A stretch of 5,382 bases of DNA from positions 1 to 5,382 of the forward strand of contig JAMCQQ010000237.1 of NCBI GenBank assembly GCA_023379515.1, written 5' to 3'. How positions within the stretch are numbered: the stretch's first letter is position 1; each line of letters begins with the position of its first letter. This DNA comes from Actinomycetota bacterium (lineage in GTDB: Bacteria > Actinomycetota > Humimicrobiia > Humimicrobiales > Humimicrobiaceae). Positions 1-5,382 of the stretch are shown piece by piece. The position numbers were made by a program, and so were the translations under genes. The notes beneath the pieces are model-generated. The model saw only the letters and a program-made list of their open reading frames with translations. It ran no database searches and was not told the origin of the DNA.

Positions 1-1080
1 TTCAGAATATCTCCTTTCTGCAAAATTCCGACAATTTCTCGCAAGCATTTTTAATTTATCTTTTGACTTAAAAAAATAGTTCACTTCCTGTTTAATATCA
101 TCCGGGCTAATATCTATAAGCGTACCAACTGTTTCATCTAAGGCCTCCGGAATAGCTCCTCTTTTTGCTCCAAGTACTGGTGTGCCACATGCCAACGCTT
201 CAATTATAACTCTTCCAAAACCTTCTTCTGAAATAGATGGAACAATTAACAAGTCAGACCCACTATAATATATAGGTAGGTTATTTGAATCAATCTTTCC
301 AATAAAATCCACATTTTGTAATTGTGATACAGCTTTTCTAACTTTAGCCTCAAGAGGTCCTGTTCCGATTATTTTTAGCTTTATATTCTTATTCCAATTC
401 TTAACAGATTCCAATAATACATCTATCCCCTTTTCGTGCACCAATCTTCCTACAAATAGAACAACAAAATCTTGATTCCATTTCAATTTATTTTTGGCAT
501 CTAAAATTTTCTTAAATTTATCTAAATCAACCCAATAAGTAAAAACTTTAACCTGTTTTTTATTTATTCCTAAAGATTTAATCTCATTTCCTGATTGTTT
601 CGAGAGGCCTAAGCAAGAATCAGCGTTCTTAAAAAGAAAAGTAACAAATTCTCTATATAATCCACTCTTAGGAAAACTATAAATACAATGTGTGGAAATA
701 ATCACTTTTTTTCTAAATATTTTTCCCCAAAACACACCAACGAATCCGGCTACAAGACCATGAGCATGGATTACATCAGGGTTGTTTATCACCATAAGGA
801 TCGGGGCAGCAAAAAATAATCCCGGTAGCAAATAAAGAAATTCCAATATCGGATAGTTAATTAATCTATAAAATAAACCTGAAAACCAAGGCAACCTGAT
901 TATTATTAAAGACCGGTCTTTCTCGTAGACCTTTGATTTCACTTGGGTAGTCAAAGGATTATATGTAAGAACTGTTACCTCCCAGTTCTTTTTTATTAAG
1001 ATATTTACTAAATCTGTTAGATGGGTTTCTACTCCACCAATATTAGGTTTAAAATGAGCTGTTAACTGTAAAATCCTCAA
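1..1080 (-). CDS. GT4 family glycosyltransferase (GT-B fold), C-terminus cut by window edge
   Basis: This is a cytoplasmic or membrane-associated retaining glycosyltransferase that would move a sugar from a nucleotide-sugar donor onto a glycan or lipid-linked acceptor; the sugar cannot be told from sequence. The frame is open for 360 codons, down to base 1. The N-terminus (RILQLTAHFKPNIGGVETH, residues 2-20) is the usual GT4 opening with its glycine-rich acceptor-side loop (G15-G16). HAHG follows at 105-108, and the C-terminal donor domain has VGRLVHEKG (210-218, with R212 and K217 in the phosphate-binding positions) and the E-x7-E motif at E286 and E294 in EEGFGRVIIE. GT4 enzymes usually have about 370-400 residues, so only a short tail is missing. 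I chose TTG (1080-1078) as start because homology begins at residue 2 and the next in-frame ATG is residue 96. The TTG overlaps the stop of the upstream GT2 gene, so the two probably form one operon. The fold and family are secure; the substrate is unknown. Confidence 0.93.
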   Translation of the reverse strand, partial: MRILQLTAHFKPNIGGVETHLTDLVNILIKKNWEVTVLTYNPLTTQVKSKVYEKDRSLIIIRLPWFSGLFYRLINYPILEFLYLLPGLFFAAPILMVINNPDVIHAHGLVAGFVGVFWGKIFRKKVIISTHCIYSFPKSGLYREFVTFLFKNADSCLGLSKQSGNEIKSLGINKKQVKVFTYWVDLDKFKKILDAKNKLKWNQDFVVLFVGRLVHEKGIDVLLESVKNWNKNIKLKIIGTGPLEAKVRKAVSQLQNVDFIGKIDSNNLPIYYSGSDLLIVPSISEEGFGRVIIEALACGTPVLGAKRGAIPEALDETVGTLIDISPDDIKQEVNYFFKSKDKLKMLARNCRNFAERRYSE

Positions 1081-1097
1081 AGCTTCTTTGCCTTTCC
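1077..1097 (-). promoter_or_regulatory. TTGA stop/start overlap and possible ribosome binding site of the GT4 gene
   Basis: Read on the minus strand, the GT2 gene ends with TGA (1079-1077), and the GT4 gene starts with TTG (1080-1078), giving a TTGA overlap analogous to the common ATGA. A purine-rich GGAAAGG (1097-1091), inside the last GT2 codons, lies 10 bases before the TTG and could act as a ribosome site. This arrangement suggests translational coupling. The overlap is seen directly; the ribosome site and coupling are inferred. Confidence 0.55.
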
Positions 1098-1913
1098 GAT
1101 TAGATATCCAGATCCACCGGCAAACAGTTCCATCGTTAACATAATAAACATGCCTATACTCAATATCGGATGTGCGATGATCTTATCAAAGTGCTTATAG
1201 AATACAGGCCTTAAGAAATAAATAGTTTTCGGACTAATAGCCGGAACATCTTGTTTAGATAAATACCTATATGAACGAAGACCATAATAAAATTTTTTCT
1301 TAACCAAACTAAACAATGAATTAATTCTCTCGTAATGATGAATCACAGACCGTACTCTTCCCGTTTTATAACCAAATGTTTTTATTCTCCCTGTTAATTC
1401 CCAATCTTCCGGCCCAGTGATAGTTTCATCATAACCTCCGCTTTTTTCAAACGATTCTCTCCTAAAAAATCTTGCAGCATCAGTTATATTATCGCCTTCT
1501 TCGTTGTAAAAAGATCTTTCGAATGCTTTTACTTTCTCCCAGAAATTTGAAGCTACTGATATCTCCGGCACAAATAAAGCGCCTATTTTTTTATCGGAAA
1601 CACACATCTTCACACATTCCTCTACTACTGCCTGTGAAAGTTTCATATCGGCATCAAGAAAAAAAAGAAATTTTCCATTAGCTTTATTTGCTCCAAAATT
1701 TCTCTGCGCACTTCTCTCCGGACCAAAGTTATATATTTTAACCCCTAATTTTTTAGCAATTCTTACTGTATTATCTTTTGAATTATTATCAATCAAGATG
1801 ATTTCTAAATCTTTATAGGTTTGTCTCTTTAATGACTGAATTAAATTGTCGATCACTTCAGCTTCATTTTTTGTAGTAATGATTACCGAAACAAGCTTAT
1901 CACTATTATTCAT
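1077..1913 (-). CDS. GT2 family glycosyltransferase (GT-A fold)
   Basis: This is an inverting family 2 glycosyltransferase, expected to use a nucleotide-diphospho-sugar on the cytoplasmic face of the membrane. Numbering from the ATG at 1913, the Rossmann-like N-terminus VSVIITTKNE is at 8-17, the nucleotide-binding IDNNSKDNT at 41-49, a GPERSAQRNFGA segment around 64-75, the metal-binding DXD (D87-A-D89) at the end of a hydrophobic strand, GYDE at 160-163, and GPEDWEL with the probable catalytic-base region E169-D170. HHYERI follows at 192-197. Residues about 249-272 are hydrophobic and may form one membrane anchor, ending in a lysine-rich tail. The length of 278 aa is normal for a single-domain GT2. 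A TTG at 1919 is an alternative start two codons upstream (280 aa). I prefer the ATG because no ribosome site supports the TTG and a possible promoter lies directly upstream. The gene is followed without a gap by the GT4 gene. The acceptor and sugar cannot be inferred. Confidence 0.93.
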   Translation of the reverse strand: MNNSDKLVSVIITTKNEAEVIDNLIQSLKRQTYKDLEIILIDNNSKDNTVRIAKKLGVKIYNFGPERSAQRNFGANKANGKFLFFLDADMKLSQAVVEECVKMCVSDKKIGALFVPEISVASNFWEKVKAFERSFYNEEGDNITDAARFFRRESFEKSGGYDETITGPEDWELTGRIKTFGYKTGRVRSVIHHYERINSLFSLVKKKFYYGLRSYRYLSKQDVPAISPKTIYFLRPVFYKHFDKIIAHPILSIGMFIMLTMELFAGGSGYLIGKAKKL

Positions 1914-1925
1914 AATCAAAGATAA

Positions 1926-1934
1926 ATACTACCA
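1926..1934 (-). promoter_or_regulatory. Possible extended -10 promoter for the GT2-GT4 pair
   Basis: On the minus strand the spacer reads TGGTAGTAT, which matches an extended -10 element (TG, one base, then a TATAAT-like hexamer, TAGTAT). A TTCAAA about 17 bases upstream is only a weak -35. Transcription would begin near 1917-1920, only a few bases before the ATG at 1913, so the message would have almost no leader. This is a consensus match in AT-rich DNA and is tentative. Confidence 0.3.
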
Positions 1935-1946
1935 TACCGCATATTG

Positions 1947-1974
1947 CTTTTGAATTACAAAAAGTGTAGCTTTT
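1947..1974. repeat. Alternating short inverted repeats in the divergent spacer
   Basis: Three copies of a C-T/A-rich unit alternate in orientation: CTTTTG (1947-1952), CAAAAAG (1958-1964) and CTTTT (1970-1974). TTTTG and CAAAA form a 5-base dyad around AATTA, and AAAAG and CTTTT form another 5-base dyad around TGTAG. They lie between the possible -35 and -10 boxes of the rightward promoter, where a repressor could bind. The arms are short and low in complexity, so chance is a real alternative. Confidence 0.25.
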
Positions 1975-1979
1975 ATATT
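1950..1979 (+). promoter_or_regulatory. Possible sigma70-type promoter for the membrane protein pair
   Basis: TTGAAT (1950-1955) resembles a -35 box and TATATT (1974-1979) a -10 box, with an 18-base spacer. The start site would fall close to the ATG at 1982, leaving little or no room for a 5' leader or ribosome binding site; indeed no Shine-Dalgarno sequence is visible before that ATG. The boxes are seen in sequence. Their function and a leaderless transcript are inferred. Confidence 0.35.
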
Positions 1980-1981
1980 AA

Positions 1982-3784
1982 ATGAAATTATGGCTAATAT
2001 TTTTGATAGTTTTTTTAGTCGGACTGGTAGTATTCTTCCCAACTCTTAATTTATCTTTATATGGAGACGATTGGTTAGTTTTTTGGAGATACGATTCTTT
2101 TTTCCCCTCCTCTCAAACTATAAATGCTTTAGATTATTTAAAACATTTTCTCACACGGTATGGATCACAAGATATTTTAATGGGTTTCTTAAGATCAATT
2201 TATGGTTACCAATCGGAATATTACTATTTAACCTCATTAATTATGAGAATTTTAGCTTCCTTTTCTCTTTACCCTATTGCTTTTTATCTTACTAAAAATA
2301 AATTAGCCGCATTCTTCGCTATGCTTTTTTTTTCTGTTACCACCATCGGCCTGGAAACTACCGAATATATTTCTCATATCACTTCTTATATAGGTCTTTC
2401 ATTATTTAATTTATTTCTTTATTATTTTCTTCGATCACGAGAAAATGGTGAGAGCAGAAAGCTATTTTATTCAGGATTATTCTTTTTTTTAACTTTCGTG
2501 ATTGTTCCCATTCGAATGACCGGGCTACTGCCATTTATTCTTTTAATTGAATTTTTTTGGGTAATTCAAAATTGGGGCAAAAAAATTCTAAAAAAGGTAT
2601 CCTTACGATTATCTTTCATTTTCTTAATTTTTATATTTATTAATATAACCGGAAACCCTTTCTTCTTTCCCTCCCAAGGAGGAAACATAAAACCTCCATC
2701 TAATATATTCCTAATAAACCAAACAACAGATTCGCTATCAAAGATAGTCAAGCAATTAGAAAATTACCGGTTTGACTTCCTATTTTATCCAATTATTTCA
2801 TTCGGCAGTATGTTCATCCCTGATACGGCTATAGATCATTTCCCGATAGTATTAAAAAAATCTCAGTTAGTTTTATTGATATTATTCGTTTACAGCATAT
2901 TCGCCATCATATCATTATTCATCATGCGCTCAATATTATCCAAGAAAACTTATTCTTCTCGGGCAATATTAGTTTTTACTGCCTTTTGGAGTTTGATTTC
3001 TTCTGTAGTTTACCTCACTAATCAGACAACTTTCCCAGGCCCTAAATTCTTGATTTCACTTTTTATCGGGGGTTATATGACAATATTAGGAATATACTTG
3101 CTTCGTAAATTTTATCAAGATAGATTAATTTCTCAAGCAATATTTGCATCTTTAAGTTGGTCTATCGCAGCTTTCTTTATACCATGGCTCTGGGATCCAT
3201 TTTTTCTTTTGGTTACTTATCATCGTTATCTGATTGGATCAGCAGTAGGAATAAGCCTTTTTCTCGCCACGGTCATCTCTTTGATAAAGAATCTAAAATA
3301 TCAAAAAATCGTATTATCATTATTTTTTTTCTTAATACTTATACATATAATCAATACCCGTACGCATATCCAGAAAATTGTAGAAAATCATAGTGCTGAA
3401 ACCAGTAACAAAATTTGGTCCCAAATGCCCTATATTTCAGAAATTGGTAAGAGCAAAGAACCATTAGTATTTTATTTTGAAGGTGATGCGACTAATGGAG
3501 CTATCTTAAATGATACTGTCACTTTTGGTTTTCCGTTCCATATGGCTATACTTTATAATATTTCAGAGATGAATAAAAACCCTGTTTCAATGATTGTCTG
3601 GAAAGATGTAGAATCTGCAGTCTTGGATGGAAAATCGTTTGCACCTCATTTTGGCGGCCGTGTCTTGAATCCAATCTCTCCTTCAAGCGTTTACGCCTTC
3701 CATCTTCAAGGTAAAGATAATTTGATAAATATCACAGAGAGTGCCAGAAAAAAATTAACGGAATTCTTGCAAAACCAGCGTTAA
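1982..3784 (+). CDS. Polytopic membrane protein, candidate GT-C-type glycosyltransferase (copy 1)
   Basis: This complete 600-aa integral membrane protein has about 12-13 hydrophobic segments (roughly 3-22, 86-103, 107-125, 134-150, 160-176, 178-195, 207-223, 296-315, 328-346, 356-374, 386-404, 416-434 and 442-458), then a soluble C-terminal region of about 140 residues. Just after the first segment is LYGDDWL with D29-D30, the place where GT-C glycosyltransferases keep their catalytic acidic residues in the first external loop. YGSQD (60-64), a DFLFYPI...MFIPD segment (265-281), WLWDP (402-406), HRYL (414-417) and a conserved YFE...FGFPFHMAILYN block (498-526) are shared with the adjacent paralog. 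By analogy with GT-C enzymes it would transfer a sugar from a polyprenyl-phosphate donor outside the membrane; this is inference, and I do not recognise a named family. A polysaccharide polymerase or ligase is an alternative. The start is the first ATG after the spacer and opens directly into the first membrane segment; no Shine-Dalgarno sequence is visible. Confidence 0.9.
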   Translation: MKLWLIFLIVFLVGLVVFFPTLNLSLYGDDWLVFWRYDSFFPSSQTINALDYLKHFLTRYGSQDILMGFLRSIYGYQSEYYYLTSLIMRILASFSLYPIAFYLTKNKLAAFFAMLFFSVTTIGLETTEYISHITSYIGLSLFNLFLYYFLRSRENGESRKLFYSGLFFFLTFVIVPIRMTGLLPFILLIEFFWVIQNWGKKILKKVSLRLSFIFLIFIFINITGNPFFFPSQGGNIKPPSNIFLINQTTDSLSKIVKQLENYRFDFLFYPIISFGSMFIPDTAIDHFPIVLKKSQLVLLILFVYSIFAIISLFIMRSILSKKTYSSRAILVFTAFWSLISSVVYLTNQTTFPGPKFLISLFIGGYMTILGIYLLRKFYQDRLISQAIFASLSWSIAAFFIPWLWDPFFLLVTYHRYLIGSAVGISLFLATVISLIKNLKYQKIVLSLFFFLILIHIINTRTHIQKIVENHSAETSNKIWSQMPYISEIGKSKEPLVFYFEGDATNGAILNDTVTFGFPFHMAILYNISEMNKNPVSMIVWKDVESAVLDGKSFAPHFGGRVLNPISPSSVYAFHLQGKDNLINITESARKKLTEFLQNQR

Positions 3785-3795
3785 GTATGAAATGA
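3782..3795 (+). promoter_or_regulatory. Short intergenic junction with a two-codon ORF overlapping the next start
   Basis: After the TAA of copy 1 (3782-3784), an ATG at 3787 reads ATG-AAA-TGA, and this TGA (3793-3795) overlaps the true ATG of copy 2 (3792-3794) as ATGA. There is no terminator, promoter or Shine-Dalgarno motif in the gap, so the two genes are almost certainly one transcript. The mini-ORF may help reinitiation or may be accidental. Confidence 0.35.
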
Positions 3796-5382
3796 AACTA
3801 GTTTATCTGCAATTTTTATTAGTATTAATTATCAGTTTTATAGTCCTATACCCAAGTTTTAGTATTGGTTTGTATGGTGATGATTGGTTGGCTATTTTCA
3901 GATATGTTGTACATGTAAGCCTCCCTTCCAAAGAGGGATGGAACTTATTTACTTACTATCTTACTCCTTACGGTTCACAGGACATCATTATGGGTCTAAT
4001 ATACCGATACTTTGGCGCTAACGGATTTTATTATGAAATTACTTCTTATGCTTTCCGCCTGATTGCTGCTTTCTCTCTTTATCCTATTGTTTTCTATCTG
4101 ACCAGAAGTAAATTAGCAAGCTTTTTTGCCATGCTATTTTTTTCAATTACAACAACTGGATTTGATAGCACAGGCTGGTTGCTGACTATGCCCACATATC
4201 TTACAATTGCCTTCTTCAACATTTTTTTATATTTCTACATAATCTTTCAGAAAACTAAAAAGGTAAAGCTTCTACTGCTTTCCGGGATATTTTTTTACCT
4301 TGCGTATGTCACTGCGTCACAGAGAATGATTGGGGTACCGCTATTTATTTTATCTCTAGAAGCATTTTGGCTAATTAAAGATAAGAAATTTAATAGCTTT
4401 AAGCATTCCCTCCTTAGACTTGGATTTGTTTTCGCCATATTACTTATTATCAGTGTTTCCGGGCATTCATTGGGAAATAGCGGAGATTGGTTTAGCAGAC
4501 TAGGCTCAAGTATCACTACAATTCAAAAAATGCTAAATGAAGGACATTCTGATTTTCTTCTTTACCCAATAGTAACTATAGGTGGAATGTTTATTCCTAA
4601 TTTTGCCTTTCCAAGCATCCAAATAAGTACTAAAGGTGATATGTTATTTTCCGTTGCTCTACCTGCCCTTATTTTTTTTCTAATCTTTTTAGCTATATTC
4701 AAAACAAATATTGAGAAATTCGATAAAGGTGACATAAAAAAATGCTTAATAGCTGCAATAATATGGGTATTTAGTGTCTTTATTATCCGGAAGTTGAATA
4801 TTGTCACCTTCTCTTCATCAAATTTAATTCTTATGGCAGTTGTAGGAGGATTGGCAATTATTATATGGATTTTATTAATGTTCAAATATCAAACTCAAAA
4901 AAATATACTTACTGCACTTTTTATATCATTTTCATGGACTTTATTCTCTTTCTTTATGGCTTGGCTATGGAACCCGGCTTCCCCTATTGATAGTACCCAT
5001 AGATATCTAACAACATCAGCAGCAGGTGTTTCAATTCTACTGGCAGTTATAATAAGCTTAGGTAAGAAATTTAAAAATCAAGTCTATTTGGCTTTATTCC
5101 TATCATTATTTTTAATCCTACATGTAACATCAACTCGAACATCTATTGATAAATTATTAAACTCACATAGTCAACAAACAGTTGATAAAATCTGGTCATC
5201 TATTCCATATATTCCTGGCGTCGGCAAAGAACCCATAATACTTTATTTCGAAAGGGATAATACAAATGCGGCTATTTTGGGAGATTCTGTTATGTTCGGC
5301 TTCCCTTTTCATATAGCTCTTTTATATAATCTAAAAGAAAACGATAAGACTCCCGCTTCAATGGAGAATTGGATGGATCTAA
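3792..5382 (+). CDS. Polytopic membrane protein, candidate GT-C-type glycosyltransferase (copy 2), C-terminus cut by window edge
   Basis: This is a paralog of the preceding gene, 7 bases downstream of its stop, and open for 530 codons to the window edge. Alignment with copy 1 suggests that about 57 residues are missing. It keeps LYGDDWL (D30-D31), YGSQD at 60-64, DFLLYPI...MFIPN (254-270), a WLWNP segment, HRYL (403-406) and the YFE...FGFPFHIALLYN block near 485-513. The first 127 residues align with copy 1 with no net gap. The central loops are shorter and strongly diverged, which suggests an old duplication with different substrate or acceptor use. The start is the ATG at 3792: it begins MKL like copy 1, and the ATG five bases earlier is out of frame and stops after two codons. 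No Shine-Dalgarno sequence precedes it. A role as a GT-C-like transferase acting outside the membrane is inferred from motif placement only. Confidence 0.9.
   Translation, partial: MKLVYLQFLLVLIISFIVLYPSFSIGLYGDDWLAIFRYVVHVSLPSKEGWNLFTYYLTPYGSQDIIMGLIYRYFGANGFYYEITSYAFRLIAAFSLYPIVFYLTRSKLASFFAMLFFSITTTGFDSTGWLLTMPTYLTIAFFNIFLYFYIIFQKTKKVKLLLLSGIFFYLAYVTASQRMIGVPLFILSLEAFWLIKDKKFNSFKHSLLRLGFVFAILLIISVSGHSLGNSGDWFSRLGSSITTIQKMLNEGHSDFLLYPIVTIGGMFIPNFAFPSIQISTKGDMLFSVALPALIFFLIFLAIFKTNIEKFDKGDIKKCLIAAIIWVFSVFIIRKLNIVTFSSSNLILMAVVGGLAIIIWILLMFKYQTQKNILTALFISFSWTLFSFFMAWLWNPASPIDSTHRYLTTSAAGVSILLAVIISLGKKFKNQVYLALFLSLFLILHVTSTRTSIDKLLNSHSQQTVDKIWSSIPYIPGVGKEPIILYFERDNTNAAILGDSVMFGFPFHIALLYNLKENDKTPASMENWMDL

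Noticed and set aside
1472..1681. Plus-strand open frame of 69 codons
   Set aside because: It lies wholly inside the GT2 gene on the other strand, has no recognisable protein features, and the GT2 motifs across the same bases are clear.
1917..1924. TATCTTTG on the minus strand, matching the Bacteroidota TAnnTTTG -7 promoter motif
   Set aside because: No TTG partner lies at the expected distance upstream (the nearest TTTG is about 33 bases away), and such a match is easily found by chance in AT-rich DNA.
2071..3393. Three short open frames (2071-2295 +, 2566-2751 -, 3157-3393 +) within the first membrane protein gene
   Set aside because: All are in other frames of a complete 600-codon gene that has a close paralog next door; none has its own start context or recognisable motif.
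3785..3791. Possible frameshift splitting one long gene at the junction of the two membrane proteins
   Set aside because: Copy 1 is full length with its own C-terminal block, and copy 2 restarts with a complete MKL N-terminus and first-loop motif, so this is a tandem duplication rather than a broken gene.
4295..4885. Two minus-strand open frames (4295-4516 and 4562-4885)
   Set aside because: They lie opposite the second membrane protein gene, which is open throughout and conserved with copy 1. Their sequences look like low-complexity reverse translations of membrane segments.
1982..5382. Recent duplication or assembly artefact giving the two membrane protein copies
   Set aside because: The DNA differs widely even in conserved motifs (for example different codons for LYGDDWL), and the loops have different lengths, so the copies are old and genuine.

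Overview
The window is AT-rich (roughly one third G+C) and carries four tightly packed protein genes, two on each strand, diverging from a spacer of about 65 bases near position 1950. All four look like cell-envelope glycan genes. The composition, the TTG start, the lack of convincing Shine-Dalgarno sequences before three of the four starts and the dense packing fit a small-genome uncultured bacterium such as a Patescibacteria/CPR (Microgenomates-like) lineage. That placement is an impression, since no rRNA or housekeeping marker is present.

Leftward arm (minus strand, 1-1913): a family 2 glycosyltransferase of the GT-A fold is followed by a family 4 glycosyltransferase of the GT-B fold. The second gene begins at a TTG whose last two bases are part of the first gene's TGA stop (a TTGA overlap), and it runs off the left edge of the window only slightly short of full length. 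The two should be co-transcribed and translationally coupled.

Rightward arm (plus strand, 1982-5382): two tandem paralogous polytopic membrane proteins are separated by 7 bases. The first is complete (600 aa). The second is open for 530 codons and runs off the right edge. They share a first-loop LYGDDWL motif, a YGSQD motif, an HRYL motif and a well conserved soluble C-terminal segment. The layout resembles GT-C glycosyltransferases (lipid-phosphate-sugar-dependent, active site outside the membrane), but I do not recognise a named family.

Working model (inference): the cytoplasmic GT2 and GT4 enzymes add sugars to a lipid-linked or exported glycan, and the two membrane proteins add or process sugars on the outer face, perhaps with different specificities after duplication. 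There is no RNA gene, mobile element, CRISPR array or clear terminator. The only non-coding sequence is the divergent spacer and the 7-base gap between the paralogs.
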